Positions 48,410 to 57,982 of a DNA stretch of 64,000 nt are shown in pieces. The notes beneath the pieces are model-generated. The model had not been told where the DNA came from. It was given only the letters and a program-made list of their open reading frames with translations, and searched no databases. Each line of letters opens with the position of its first letter. Position 1 is the first letter of the stretch. The stretch is from Jiella pacifica (GTDB lineage Bacteria; Pseudomonadota; Alphaproteobacteria; Rhizobiales; Rhizobiaceae), in contig NZ_JAAAMG010000022.1 in the NCBI RefSeq assembly GCF_010500815.1, positions 38,213-102,212 of the forward strand. The letters run 5' to 3'. A program made the position numbers and the translations under genes.

Positions 48410-50904
48410 ACGCGCAGCTTCTCGACCACCTGCCGGAAGAGGCGCGGGCCCTGCCGGTCGTCGAGGTTCTCGGCGGCCTGAGCGAAGCCCTGGCCGCGCG
48501 TGGAAGCGCCATCCTTGTCGCCCCACCCGGCGCCGGCAAGACCACCGTCGTTCCGATCCATCTCCTGAAGTCGGGCGCCGCCGCCAGGATCGTTCTCATC
48601 GAGCCGCGCCGGCTTGCCGCGCGGGCCGCCGCCCGGCGCATGGCGGCGCTGCTCGGCGAAGAGGTCGGAGAGACGGTCGGCTGGCGCATGCGGCTCGACA
48701 CCAGGATCTCGAAGAAGACCCGCATCGAGGTGGTGACCGAGGGCGTCTTTACCCGGATGATCCTCGACGATCCGGAGCTTGCCGGCGTCGACACGGTGAT
48801 CTTCGACGAGTTCCACGAGCGCTCGCTCGACGCCGATTTCGGCCTGGCGCTGGCCATCGACGTCGCCGCCGCCCTGCGCGACGACCTGAAGCTCCTGGTC
48901 ATGTCGGCAACCCTCGATGGGGCGCGGGTGGCGGCGCTGCTCGGCGACGCGCCGGTGGTCGAAAGCCGGGGGCGGGCCTTTCCGGTGACGATCGTCCACC
49001 GCGAGCGGCCGGGCACGGTCACGGTCGAGGATGCCGCGGCGAGCGCCGTGCGCGCCGCCTTGGGCGAGGAGACGGGCAGCATTCTCGTCTTCCTGCCGGG
49101 CCAGAAGGAGATCCGCCGGGTGGCCGAACGGCTGGAGCCGATCCTACCCGAAAGCGTCATGCTGGCGCCGCTCTACGGTGCGCTCGACGCCGCCGAGCAG
49201 GACCGCGCGGTGCGGCCGGCACCGCGCGGCATCCGCAAGGTCGTGCTCGCCACCGACATCGCCGAGACCTCCCTCACCATCGAGGGCGTGCGGGTCGTCG
49301 TCGATTCCGGGATGAAGCGCCGACCGGTCTTCGAGCCGGAGACCGGCCTGACGCGGCTCGAGACCGTCCGCGTCTCGCGCGCCTCGGCCGATCAGCGGGC
49401 GGGCCGTGCGGGCCGAACCGAGCCGGGCGTGGCGATCCGCCTCTGGCGGGCCGAACAGACTGCCGCGCTGGAGGCCTTCGACGAGCCGGAGATCCTCGCC
49501 ACCGACCTTTCCGGCCTCATCCTCGACAGCGCTGCTTGGGGCGTTGGAGACCTCGGCCAATTGGCGCTGCTCGACAGGCCGAGGCCGGTTGCGGTCGGCG
49601 AGGCGCAAAAGCTCCTGGCGGAACTCGGCGCCCTCGACGCGGCGGGCCGGCTGACGCCGGCGGGCGAGGCGATGCGCAAGCTGCCGCTGCCGCCCCGGCT
49701 GGCGCACATGGTCGCTGCCGCCGACCCGGAGGACACGGCGACCGCCGCAGACCTTGCCGTCCTTTTGACCGAGCGCGGCCTCGGCGGCACCGACGTCGAT
49801 CTGGAGGATCGCCTCCGGCGGTTGAGGACGGGGCGCGATCCGCGCTCGAAGGCCGCGCTGGTGCTGGCACGGAGGATTGCCGCGATCAGCCGTTCGGCGG
49901 CGCGGGCGCACGAGGCCGGTTCGGCGGAGTGGCCGACCGGCGGCGATGTCGGCGCGATCCTCGCCCTCGGCTTTCCGGACCGTGTCGCTTTCCGTCAGGG
50001 GCAGCCCGGCCAGTTCACCCTCGCCAATGGCCGTGGCGGACAGATCGAGGCTGCAGCGGCGCTTTCGAACGCTCGGGTTCTGGTCGTCGCGGAAATTCAG
50101 GGATCTGCCGCCGCCGGTCGGATCGTGTCGGCTGCAACGCTCGGCAAGGCGGCCCTCGATCGGATCCTGTCGGCGCGGGGCGACGCAGAAGAGGTCGTCG
50201 CCTTCGTCGCCGAGGCGCGGGCCGTTCGGGCATGGCGGATGACGAAGTTCGGCAAGGCGGTGGTCGAGCGGGTGCCGATGCCGCTGCCGCGCGACGAACG
50301 GACCGCTGCGGCCCTCGCCGAGGGGATCCGCCGCACCGGTCTTTCCAGGCTGAACTTCGGCAAGGACGGCGACCGGCTCCTGGCACGCCTGCGATTTCTC
50401 GCAAGGGCCTACGGGCCGCCGTGGCCTGATCTCGGGGAGGAAGCGCTCGCCGAGATTGCCTCCGAATGGCTGTTGCCCTATGCGCCCGGTGCGTCGAGCC
50501 TCGACGATCTGACCGGTGACAAGCTGATCGCGGCGCTGAAGGGCCTCGTCCCGCCGCAGTTTCAGGGGCGGCTCGAAGAACTCGCACCCGGCCATTACGA
50601 CGCGCCCTCCGGATCGCGCGTGCCGATCCGCTACGACGAGGACCAGCCGGTGCTGGCGATCCGAGTGCAGGAATTGTTCGGGCTCTCGGACCATCCGGCG
50701 ATCGCCGACGGGCGGCTGCCGCTGACGCTGGAGCTGCTTTCGCCCGCTCACCGGCCGATTCAGATCACGAAGGATCTGCCGGGCTTCTGGCAGGGATCCT
50801 GGGCGGATGTCCGCGCCGATCTGAGGGGCCGCTACCCCAAACACGAATGGCCGGAGGATCCGGCCGCCGCAAAGGCAACGGCGCGGGCAAAGCCGCGCCG
50901 TTGA
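48406..50904 (+). CDS. hrpB: ATP-dependent helicase HrpB
   Basis: An 832-residue DEAH-family helicase. Motif I is APPGAGKTTVVP, Ia EPRRLAARAAARR, II FDEFHERS, III MSATLDGA, and VI ASADQRAGRAGR. It is followed by the winged-helix and ratchet region and the HrpB-specific C-terminal domain (DRLLARLRFLARAYG to FWQGSWADVRADLRGRYPKHEWPEDP). It is closest to HrpB, whose role in RNA metabolism is poorly known. The start is a TTG overlapping the ynjD-like stop (TTGA). A 9-bp hairpin overlaps the end of the gene. Confidence 0.95.
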   Translation: MNAQLLDHLPEEARALPVVEVLGGLSEALAARGSAILVAPPGAGKTTVVPIHLLKSGAAARIVLIEPRRLAARAAARRMAALLGEEVGETVGWRMRLDTRISKKTRIEVVTEGVFTRMILDDPELAGVDTVIFDEFHERSLDADFGLALAIDVAAALRDDLKLLVMSATLDGARVAALLGDAPVVESRGRAFPVTIVHRERPGTVTVEDAAASAVRAALGEETGSILVFLPGQKEIRRVAERLEPILPESVMLAPLYGALDAAEQDRAVRPAPRGIRKVVLATDIAETSLTIEGVRVVVDSGMKRRPVFEPETGLTRLETVRVSRASADQRAGRAGRTEPGVAIRLWRAEQTAALEAFDEPEILATDLSGLILDSAAWGVGDLGQLALLDRPRPVAVGEAQKLLAELGALDAAGRLTPAGEAMRKLPLPPRLAHMVAAADPEDTATAADLAVLLTERGLGGTDVDLEDRLRRLRTGRDPRSKAALVLARRIAAISRSAARAHEAGSAEWPTGGDVGAILALGFPDRVAFRQGQPGQFTLANGRGGQIEAAAALSNARVLVVAEIQGSAAAGRIVSAATLGKAALDRILSARGDAEEVVAFVAEARAVRAWRMTKFGKAVVERVPMPLPRDERTAAALAEGIRRTGLSRLNFGKDGDRLLARLRFLARAYGPPWPDLGEEALAEIASEWLLPYAPGASSLDDLTGDKLIAALKGLVPPQFQGRLEELAPGHYDAPSGSRVPIRYDEDQPVLAIRVQELFGLSDHPAIADGRLPLTLELLSPAHRPIQITKDLPGFWQGSWADVRADLRGRYPKHEWPEDPAAAKATARAKPRR
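50878..50901 (+). terminator. Hairpin at the end of hrpB
   Basis: ACGGCGCGG (50878-50886) and CCGCGCCGT (50893-50901) form a perfect 9-bp stem around GCAAAG, overlapping the last codons. The bases after it (TGAAATGTT) are only moderately T-rich, so termination would be weak. Confidence 0.4.
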
Positions 50905-50936
50905 AATGTTGACTCAGACTTTAGAGGCGATGCAGG

Positions 50937-51431
50937 TCAGGCCGCGGCCTTGTTGATCCCGCCTTCGGCGAGTTCGGTCATGGTGCGGTCGCCATGGGCC
51001 GTCGCGTCGAGACACTTTTGCAGCTTCGTGGCATCGTCCTTCAGGCCGAGCCGCTTGGCGAAGGCGACGAGGCAGCCGTAACCGGCGATGCCGTAATGAG
51101 CCATGCGCTGATACTGGGTGATGATCATGGCGTCACGTGCATCGGGATCGGAGATGTCCTCTTCGAGGCCGTGCGACCGCGCTTCCTTGACCAGGCCTTC
51201 CATGCCCTTGCAGAATTCCTCGGCGGGATCAGCGCCATGGGTCTTGATGATCCCGGCCAGGGTCGAGCGACCTTCGTTGATCCCCTCGACGCCAGCAGTG
51301 AGGGCGTCCTTCAGCTTGGCATCGTGAGCAGCCTCGGCCAGTTCCGCGGTGACCTTCGCGGCCTGGGTGTCGGCGCTGTAGATGTCCTGCAGCTGGTCGA
51401 TGTAGATATCCTTGAGATTGGCGAGCGCCAT
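50937..51431 (-). CDS. Ferritin-like DUF892 protein (YciE/YciF family)
   Basis: A 164-residue four-helix ferritin-like protein with the diiron ligand pattern in IYIDQLQDIYSADTQAAK, EGINEGRSTLAGII and the late HYGIAGYGCLVAFAKRL. The family is stress-induced and structurally ferritin-like; function in iron or peroxide handling is not established. A perfect palindrome GAAACGTTTC lies about 85 bp upstream of the start (51514-51523). GGAGACGGTA lies just before the ATG. It is a single-gene unit convergent with hrpB. Confidence 0.93.
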   Translation of the reverse strand: MALANLKDIYIDQLQDIYSADTQAAKVTAELAEAAHDAKLKDALTAGVEGINEGRSTLAGIIKTHGADPAEEFCKGMEGLVKEARSHGLEEDISDPDARDAMIITQYQRMAHYGIAGYGCLVAFAKRLGLKDDATKLQKCLDATAHGDRTMTELAEGGINKAAA

Positions 51432-51712
51432 TACCGTCTCCTTGCGAATGGGTTTTTCGGCCGAGGTGGCTGGCCGTCCGAACTGGCCAGGCGGTGCATC
51501 GCCACGCTCCTCCGAAACGTTTCATGTCTAAAAGAGGCTGGAGCGGCCCGGTGTTCCTGTCATCCGCCGGCAGCTTGTTTGCCCGGCTACGGAATTTGCC
51601 CCGATCGGACGAGGGGACGTCTCCGCGACAATCGGCGGGAGCGCATCGAAGACGACGGCATTATAGTCGCTGAGACGTAAGTGGCAGAACGCGTTCAGCG
51701 AAGCGGCAAGAC

Positions 51713-53056
51713 ATGGATCAGCTCAGACGTGTCGGACATTCGAACAAGCGGTTCGATTTCGTCACCTTCATGCGGGAAAGCCAGCGACTGAGGCTTGCGA
51801 CGCTCATCCGTCTTCGCTGGCTTTCGGTCGCTGGACAGGCCACCGCCTGCGTCTTTGTCGCCTGGATTCTCTGGTGGCCCTATCCGATCGGTCCCTGCTT
51901 CGCTCTGATCGGCCTTTCGGTCGGACTCAACCTCTATCTCGCGAGCCGATATTCGGGCAGCTACCGCCTCTCCTCGAAAGCCGCGCTCGCCGTGCTGACG
52001 TTCGACATCGTGCAGCCGGCAGGGCTGCTGATGCTGACCGGCGGGATACAGAACCCCTTCACGGTCTTTCTCATCGTTCCCGCGGTGATCGCTTCCGCTA
52101 CCCAGCCACCGGTAACCGTTGCCACGATCACCGGCTTCGCGGTCGCGGCGACCACGGTCCTGGCGACTTTGCACATGCCGCTACCGTGGCCCGAACCGAG
52201 TGGGCTGGTACTGCCCTCCAGCTACGTCGGCGGTTTGTGGTTCGCGATCGTCACGACCTTGGTGTTCGCGGCCGTCTACATCTATCGCGTTGCCGCCGAA
52301 TCCCGAACTCTCGCGGATGCGCTTACGGCGACCGAGCTGGTGCTGCAGCGTGAGCAGCATCTTTCCGCCCTGGACGGACTGGCCGCCGCCGCCGCGCACG
52401 AACTCGGCACGCCGCTTTCGACGATCGCTCTCGTCGCAAAGGAAATGCAGCGCTCGGTGCCGAAGGGGCAACCGATTTCGGACGACATCAGCTTGTTGGT
52501 CGAGCAGTCGGAACGCTGCCGCCTGATCTTGCGCCGGCTGTCTTCGCTCTCCTCCTCCAGCGAAAGCCATCTCGCCAAGCTCTCGCTGCTGGCTCTGATC
52601 GACGAAGTCGCAGAACCCCATCGTAATTTCGGGGTCCAACTGGACGTCCAGGTGACAGAATCCTCCGGGGCCGAACCAGTGGCCGCACGCAACGCCGCGG
52701 TCATTTCCGGCGTCGGCAACATCGTGGAAAACGCGGTCGATTTTGCCGACTCGGCGGTGGTGATCCAGGCTGGCTGGGACGAGACGTCAGTCTGGATCGA
52801 GGTTCTGGATGACGGCCCGGGCTTCCCGGTCGCGGTTCTCGATCGTGTCGGCGACCCCTACATGGCGCGCCGCGAAACGCGTGACCAGCGAAGCGGCGGC
52901 GGCCTCGGTCTCGGTCTCTTCATCGCCGTGACCTTGCTGCAGCGCTCGGGCGCCGCCGTGAAGATCGGGAACCGCCCGAAGAAGGGTGCGATCGCCTCCA
53001 TCGTTTGGTCGCGGTCCGCTTATGCGGGGGATTCGGACGGCCATCAGGGGGCTTGA
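51713..53056 (+). CDS. regB: Redox-sensing histidine kinase RegB/ActS/PrrB
   Basis: A 447-residue membrane kinase with six N-terminal helices. The quinone-sensing heptapeptide GGIQNPF is at residues 110-116. The phospho-acceptor H229 lies in AAAHELGTPLSTIAL and the redox Cys C269 in SERCRLILRRLS. The ATP-binding domain has the N-box ENAVDFAD, DDGPGF and GLGLGLFIAV. RegB senses the respiratory quinone pool and phosphorylates RegA to control energy metabolism genes. The usual senC/prrC gene is absent here and regA lies about 600 bp downstream. Confidence 0.95.
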   Translation: MDQLRRVGHSNKRFDFVTFMRESQRLRLATLIRLRWLSVAGQATACVFVAWILWWPYPIGPCFALIGLSVGLNLYLASRYSGSYRLSSKAALAVLTFDIVQPAGLLMLTGGIQNPFTVFLIVPAVIASATQPPVTVATITGFAVAATTVLATLHMPLPWPEPSGLVLPSSYVGGLWFAIVTTLVFAAVYIYRVAAESRTLADALTATELVLQREQHLSALDGLAAAAAHELGTPLSTIALVAKEMQRSVPKGQPISDDISLLVEQSERCRLILRRLSSLSSSSESHLAKLSLLALIDEVAEPHRNFGVQLDVQVTESSGAEPVAARNAAVISGVGNIVENAVDFADSAVVIQAGWDETSVWIEVLDDGPGFPVAVLDRVGDPYMARRETRDQRSGGGLGLGLFIAVTLLQRSGAAVKIGNRPKKGAIASIVWSRSAYAGDSDGHQGA

Positions 53057-53097
53057 TTCGCGCAATCGTGGCATCGGCAAGGAATTTTAGCTGCCGG

Positions 53098-53120
53098 TCC
53101 TGCGATGACATGTCGCAGGA
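53098..53120. promoter_or_regulatory. Inverted repeat after regB
   Basis: TCCTGCGA (53098-53105) and TCGCAGGA (53113-53120) are exact reverse complements around a 7-base centre, 42 bp after the regB stop. No T-run follows. The GCGA/TCGC content recalls RegA-type sites (GNCGC half-sites), so autoregulation is possible. Confidence 0.4.
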
Positions 53121-53435
53121 ATGGCCGGGTTAGGGCTGACATCGTCGTCGGCGCCTGAAAAAATGCGTTGCTGGGCAGGCGAAGCAGGGGCCATGGCGAA
53201 TTGCTGCAGCCACGCGGTCGGGCGGTGGCGGATGAAGGCGCGCGAGAGGGCCTAACCTTGGCGCATTCGGAAGGCCAGACTGCCTGCAACATAGGCATTT
53301 TTATGCGCTGACGAAGCACCCATGCCCATGGGCGGGGGTAGGCCCCGGCGATCAAAACCCTCATTCTCATTGCGTTCTCAAACGCCAGTTTGCTCAGCGT
53401 CCAAGACCGCAACACTGCCGATTTTGCCGTCGATC

Positions 53436-53457
53436 TGATCTGCAAATGTGCAGATCA
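53436..53457. promoter_or_regulatory. 22-bp inverted repeat upstream of regA
   Basis: TGATCTGCA (53436-53444) and TGCAGATCA (53449-53457) are exact reverse complements around AATG, followed by an A/T-rich stretch, 202 bp before the regA ATG. It is a strong dimer-binding or hairpin candidate; the regulator is unknown. Confidence 0.5.
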
Positions 53458-53658
53458 AGAAAAATTTTAGTTCACGCTTGCTGCATCCGCGCAATTAGTC
53501 GCACCGTAGCTGAGGCGTCGATTGGCCGCATCCGGCAGAGCCGGTGCCGATTCGATGGCGGCAAAGCCATTCCAGCTGGCGAACGGTCAGCAATGGATCG
53601 CGTCACTCGTGCCGGAGCGGTTCCGGCAGCGTATGGAAAGAGGAAACCGGGGCGAAGA

Positions 53659-54228
53659 ATGCTGGACCAATCTGCTCTGTCTTTTGAACTGCCGTTGCCC
53701 GTCAGTGATCCGACGCTCCTATTGGTGGATGACGACAAGCCTTTCCTGTGTCGCATGAGCCGCGCGCTGGACCAGCGCGGATTCCTCGTGCGGACCGCCG
53801 ATAGCATTGCCCAGGGCTTGAGTGCTCTCGAAGATAGCGCTCCCGCCCATGCGGTGGTCGACATGCGACTCGGCGACGGCAATGGGCTGGAGGTCGTGGC
53901 AGCCTTGCAGCGCAAGCGGCCCGATGCCAGGGCGATCATTCTGACCGGCTACGGAAACATCGCCACCGCCGTCACGGCCGTGAAGCTCGGTGCGATCGAT
54001 TATCTCGCCAAGCCGGCCGATGCCGACGACGTCACGGCGGCACTGCTGCGTTCTGCCGGCTTTACCGTCGAAGTGCCGGAAAATCCGATGTCGGCCGATC
54101 GCGTTCGGTGGGAGCACATCCAGCGGGTCTACGAGCTCTGCGACAGGAACGTTTCTGAGACCGCGCGCCGTCTGTCGATGCATCGGCGGACACTGCAGCG
54201 GATCCTTGCAAAGCGCGCGCCTCGCTGA
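53659..54228 (+). CDS. regA: Redox response regulator RegA/ActR/PrrA
   Basis: A 189-residue response regulator. The receiver domain has the acidic pair in LLVDDDKPF, phospho-acceptor D68 (VVDMRLGDG), Thr in ILTGYG and Lys in YLAKPADADD. A proline linker (EVPENPMSADRVRWEHIQ) and a Fis-like helix-turn-helix follow (NVSETARRLSMHRRTLQRIL), identical in layout to RegA. The ATG at 53659 gives the normal family length; the frame stays open upstream, but without codon bias. It is the partner of RegB. Confidence 0.95.
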   Translation: MLDQSALSFELPLPVSDPTLLLVDDDKPFLCRMSRALDQRGFLVRTADSIAQGLSALEDSAPAHAVVDMRLGDGNGLEVVAALQRKRPDARAIILTGYGNIATAVTAVKLGAIDYLAKPADADDVTAALLRSAGFTVEVPENPMSADRVRWEHIQRVYELCDRNVSETARRLSMHRRTLQRILAKRAPR

Positions 54229-55005
54229 GGCGAGCGTTTCGCCCATCGGAAAGCCGCATCCACCGCGCGATCCGCATCCACGGCGAAGGGCGGTTTCCAC
54301 GGCTGGCGCCGAAAGGCGTCTCGGCCACTGTGGGCGCGGCTCGTGACCGCCCGTTCGGGGGAGGGGCGGGGCAATGACAGGCGCTAGCGTCGTGAGGGTG
54401 CGCCGCCGCTCGAACGAGGCCGCCGCTTCTGCGATTCGTCGCGCGACGGCGTGGCCTCTCCTGCCGTGTCTTCGGAGCGTGTGACCTCGCGCATCTGTGC
54501 GGGCGAGGACGGATCGGCACGCCTCTCATTCTCTTGGCTGTGCCGATCTGGGGCAGCGCGACGTCGCCGTCGCGTATGGGCCGTCCGGCATCGTTTGCCG
54601 GTCGCCGTTCCTGCCCTGGGTGGATGTCGCGACCAGCCCGCAGACCGAGACGTGGTCGACTTTCGTCGGGTTTCTCTCGGTTGCGGGCAGTTCCGCGCGC
54701 ATTGACGCAAGACGTCGAAGCACTTGATCGGTCCCGGGGGCGATGTTCCCACGCGTTGCAGCGAAATCATCCCAATTTTATTATAAATGTAAATGTGCCA
54801 ACCTGGAATGGCGGTGTCGCAAAGTATTACATAATAAAATATGCGAACCCTACGTGCTTTTGTGCCGGAATATCCGCGAATAATCAGCATTCACGGCTGC
54901 GTTCGGATCTGTGTCCCGGCGAATTTCGTAATTACCACTTGGAAGATGCAACGTTTGCTGTAATTGTGCGTAAACGAGGGGTTAATAAGTGGAGTAAAAA
55001 TTGTC
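54229..55005. other. Region downstream of regA, including an AT-rich tract
   Basis: About 780 bp with no credible gene. From about 54770 to 54990 the composition drops sharply in GC compared with the rest of the window, which suggests acquired DNA or a long regulatory leader. A promoter candidate lies at 54756-54784. Confidence 0.55.
54756..54784 (+). promoter_or_regulatory. Promoter candidate upstream of the methyltransferase
   Basis: TTGCAG (54756-54761), a 17-base spacer and TATTAT (54779-54784). The -10 is good, the -35 weak. It would give a leader of about 215 bases before the ATG at 55006. Confidence 0.4.
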
Positions 55006-55713
55006 ATGACCATCGCGAGCGCAGAAGCGGGCTCTTGGGTCAAGCCGGACCCGATGAGCAATCCGCGCAGCATCGAGCGCAGGTTTCGCGCCAAACGCTT
55101 CCGCCACGTCCGACAGCTTCTGGAAACGGCACTTTCGGAAAAAGACAGGATCGAGGTCCTCGATCTCGGCGGCACCGAAGCCTACTGGGCGATCGCCGAG
55201 GATTTCCTGGCCGAGCATCGCGGCCGGATCGGCATCACGCTGGTGAACAACGAGCCGATCCCGGAGCCGAAGAGCGCGGCGCTGAGCGCGGTTTCGGGCG
55301 ATGCCTGCGACGCCGGCCTGTTCGGCGGGAAGCGGTTCGACCTCGTTCATTCCAATTCGGTGATCGAGCATGTCGGCGAGGTCGACAGGATGCAGGCCTT
55401 TGCCGACAACGTCCGGCGGCTTTCGGATCGCTATTTCATCCAGACGCCGAACTTCTGGTTTCCTCTGGAGCCGCATTTCCGCGTGCTCGGCTTCCAGTGG
55501 CTGCCGCTTTCGCTGCGCGCTGCGCTCATGCAGCGGCGCAATCTCGGCTTCTTTCCGCGCGCGGAAAGTCGCGAAGAGGCTTGGCGCAACGTCGCCGAGA
55601 TTCGCCTGCTCGATCGCAAGCTGATGCGGCGTCTGTTCCCCGAGGCGGAACTGCGTGACGAGCGCGTGGCCGGCCTGACGAAGTCGCTGATGGCGGTCCA
55701 CGATAGGGCCTGA
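55006..55713 (+). CDS. Class I SAM-dependent methyltransferase
   Basis: A 235-residue methyltransferase. The SAM loop region is IEVLDLGGTEAYWAI, an acidic strand follows (LVNNEPIPEP), then FDLVHSNSVIEHVGEV (motif IV-like) and RYFIQTPNFWFPLEPHF. This resembles methyltransferase_11/ubiE-like enzymes found with polysaccharide or glycolipid genes. GGAG lies 12 bases before the ATG at 55006; an in-frame ATG at 54964 is possible. It is preceded by AT-rich DNA, unlike its neighbours, which hints at recent transfer. The substrate is unknown. Confidence 0.82.
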   Translation: MTIASAEAGSWVKPDPMSNPRSIERRFRAKRFRHVRQLLETALSEKDRIEVLDLGGTEAYWAIAEDFLAEHRGRIGITLVNNEPIPEPKSAALSAVSGDACDAGLFGGKRFDLVHSNSVIEHVGEVDRMQAFADNVRRLSDRYFIQTPNFWFPLEPHFRVLGFQWLPLSLRAALMQRRNLGFFPRAESREEAWRNVAEIRLLDRKLMRRLFPEAELRDERVAGLTKSLMAVHDRA

Positions 55714-55809
55714 CGCCGCCCCCGTGCGTTTTCGAGGCAGGCCGGCCAGGCGAGGGGAAATCGGAAGGCAGTTCGAACTGCGGCGCCGGGGAGGCGCCGC
55801 AGACGCGGC

Positions 55810-56067
55810 TCACGCCTCTTCGTCGTCTTCGGGGGCCTTCCGATAAACCTCGACCGGCCCCTTGAGCTTGATGGTCAGCGGCTTGCCCTTGCGGTCGAGG
55901 GCCTTGCCGGCCTGGACGCGGATCCAGCCTTCGCTGACGCAATACTCCTCGACATTGGTCTTCTCCTCGCCCTTGAACCGGACGCCGACGCCGTCGGCGA
56001 GCGCTGCCTCGTCGTAATGGGGGCTGTCGGGATCGATGCTCAGCCGGTCGGGAAGGTCGTTCGTCAT
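55810..56067 (-). CDS. DUF3297 family protein
   Basis: An 85-residue protein with the DUF3297 pattern. It begins LPDRLSIDPDSPHYDEAAL and continues GVGVRFKGEEKTNVEEYCVS and GWIRVQAGKALDRKGKPLTI, with an acidic tail. The function is unknown. The ribosome site GGAGTGTGAGAG precedes the ATG. It is a single-gene unit convergent with the methyltransferase. Confidence 0.88.
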   Translation of the reverse strand: MTNDLPDRLSIDPDSPHYDEAALADGVGVRFKGEEKTNVEEYCVSEGWIRVQAGKALDRKGKPLTIKLKGPVEVYRKAPEDDEEA

Positions 56068-56458
56068 CTCTCACACTCCGTTCGCGTTTTCGGGCGTCCC
56101 TAAGCACGAAACGGGGCGGTTCGAAAATGGGTCTGCGGTTTCCACTCGGCTGCCGGCGAAGTGCCGAGTTCGGGCGAACCAGAGTTGGACGCCGGCCACC
56201 GGTCCTTTCGAAGGCCCGAAATGAGCCGAATGCCGCACGCGCTCTCCGGACCATCGGGCGGCACACTGCCTGTCGAACCATGCGAGCAGAGCGTGATCGT
56301 CGGCCATCTTCATGTCCGGTTCATGTGGCAAGCCTCAGATCTGGCATGGATGCTTTTTTCGTTCGGACTGGCGAGTCGCCCTGCGGCGGTCCGTCCGCAA
56401 GCGATGTGGCGCGAAGCCGATGCGGCGGAAGCTGCGACGGCAAAGGACGATCGAACTG
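56068..56458. other. Intergenic region before the cell-wall block
   Basis: About 390 bp. Several frames are open on both strands here but none shows the codon bias of the neighbours or a recognisable protein. I see no clear promoter. Confidence 0.5.
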
Positions 56459-57982
56459 ATGACGAAACTGCGACGAGCAAGTCTTTCCGGTCTCATCGTG
56501 GCGGGACTGGCGTCCGGCCCGGCGAGCGCCGGCCCCTTCGACGACGAAGCGACCGTGCGCCTGGCGCAGGGCTATGACTCCGCCGTGCCGGACGAGGCCG
56601 TCGAGGTCTATGTCGATCAATACGGCCAGCGCGTCTTTCTCGATCGACGCGGTCGGGTGGTCGGCGTCGAGGAGCCGAGGCGAGGTGGGTTTCAGCGCCG
56701 GCGCGATCGTTTCAACGAACGGCGGGGTGCGATCATCGATGCGCCGCCGCCGCCGGGTGTGACGCTGGAGGGGCGGGTCGACGTTCCGCCCCGCGGTGGC
56801 TATGCGCCGCGCGATGACGGCTTCGGCCGTCCGCAGACGATCGATCCCTATGACGACCAGGGCTTCGACCAGAACGACCGCGATTACGGCGACAGGGACT
56901 ATTACGATCAAGGCCCCGTCGAGGCATCGCCGCTGCCGGCGCCTGCAAGCCCGGGTGTCACCGATGGCGACACCGTTCGCGAGGCAGGCCTGCCGCAGCC
57001 CGGTCCGGATGGCGTGGTCCCCGGTGCCGATGGGCCTTTGCCCGATTCGCTCGGTTCCCAGCCCCTGCCGACAGGCGAAGGCCAGCCGATCACCGAGACC
57101 AATCCCGCCCCGGCCGTCGCGTCCCCGGGTGGCAAGAACGACAAGGCGCAGGTCGCGGCCCTGCAGATACTGCTCGACCGAGCCGGCATGTCGCCGGGCG
57201 TCATCGACGGACGGATGGGCTCGAACGTCAACAAGGCGGCGGCAGCCTACCGCGAGAAATTCGGCAGGACGCTCGAGACCGGCAATCCGCAGGCGCTTGC
57301 CGAGGAACTCGACGCCACAGGCGGGCCGGCGATCATCGAGTACGAGATCACCAACGAGGACGCCGCCGGCCCTTATGTCGCGTCGATACCGTCCGACTAC
57401 GGCGAAAAGGCCAAGCTGCCGGAGATGAGCTACGAGCGCGTCTCCGAGCGGCTCGCCGAACGCTTCCACATGGACGAGAACTATCTGAAGGCGATCAATC
57501 CCGGCGCCGACTTCGACCGTGCGGGAACCCGCATCAAGGTCGCCAATGTCAGCGCCAACGTCAGCGGCGAAGTGACCCGGATCATCGCCGACAAGGGCCG
57601 CGAGCAGGTGCGGGCCTATGGCGCCGACGGAACGCTCATCGCCGCCTACCCGGCGACGATCGGCTCGACCGACACGCCGTCTCCCTCCGGCACGGTGCAG
57701 GTCAACCGCATCGCCTTCAATCCGAACTACACCTACAACCCGAAGATCAATTTCAAGCAGGGCGCGAACGACAAGGTTCTGACCATCCCGCCCGGCCCCA
57801 ACGGCCCGGTCGGCTCGATCTGGATCGCCCTGTCGAAGCCGACCTACGGCATCCACGGGACGCCGGAGCCTTCGCAGATCGGCAAGACCAACAGCCATGG
57901 CTGCGTCCGGCTGACCAATTGGGACGCCACGGAACTCGCCAAGATGGTGAAGCCGGGCGTCACGGTGGAGTTCGTCGAGTAG
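56459..57982 (+). CDS. L,D-transpeptidase (YkuD) with long N-terminal region
   Basis: A 507-residue exported protein. The signal peptide is SLSGLIVAGLASGPASA. A region rich in Arg, Asp, Pro and Gly follows (about 60-215), with a YDDQGFDQNDRDYGD stretch. A PG-binding-like helix comes next (QILLDRAGMSPGVIDGRMGS), then the YkuD domain with IHGT and SHGCVRLTNWD (catalytic C482). Such enzymes form 3-3 peptidoglycan crosslinks or attach outer-membrane proteins to the wall. The ATG at 56459 is favoured by AAGGA upstream. A clear paralogue follows after 150 bp. Confidence 0.92.
   Translation: MTKLRRASLSGLIVAGLASGPASAGPFDDEATVRLAQGYDSAVPDEAVEVYVDQYGQRVFLDRRGRVVGVEEPRRGGFQRRRDRFNERRGAIIDAPPPPGVTLEGRVDVPPRGGYAPRDDGFGRPQTIDPYDDQGFDQNDRDYGDRDYYDQGPVEASPLPAPASPGVTDGDTVREAGLPQPGPDGVVPGADGPLPDSLGSQPLPTGEGQPITETNPAPAVASPGGKNDKAQVAALQILLDRAGMSPGVIDGRMGSNVNKAAAAYREKFGRTLETGNPQALAEELDATGGPAIIEYEITNEDAAGPYVASIPSDYGEKAKLPEMSYERVSERLAERFHMDENYLKAINPGADFDRAGTRIKVANVSANVSGEVTRIIADKGREQVRAYGADGTLIAAYPATIGSTDTPSPSGTVQVNRIAFNPNYTYNPKINFKQGANDKVLTIPPGPNGPVGSIWIALSKPTYGIHGTPEPSQIGKTNSHGCVRLTNWDATELAKMVKPGVTVEFVE

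Larger units (their letters stand above)
53057..53658. other. Region between regB and regA
   Basis: About 600 bp without a credible gene. It holds two inverted repeats, at 53098-53120 and 53436-53457. The regA promoter should lie here but no strong -35/-10 pair is obvious. Confidence 0.55.

Noticed and set aside
53436..53457. A rhizobial quorum-sensing tra-type box upstream of regA
   Set aside because: It shares the half-site ATGTGCAGATC, but the halves point the opposite way from the known box, and no LuxR/LuxI-type gene is in the window.
56071..56331. An 86-residue minus-strand frame upstream of DUF3297
   Set aside because: No family, no clear ribosome site, and the frame lies in the divergent intergenic region.
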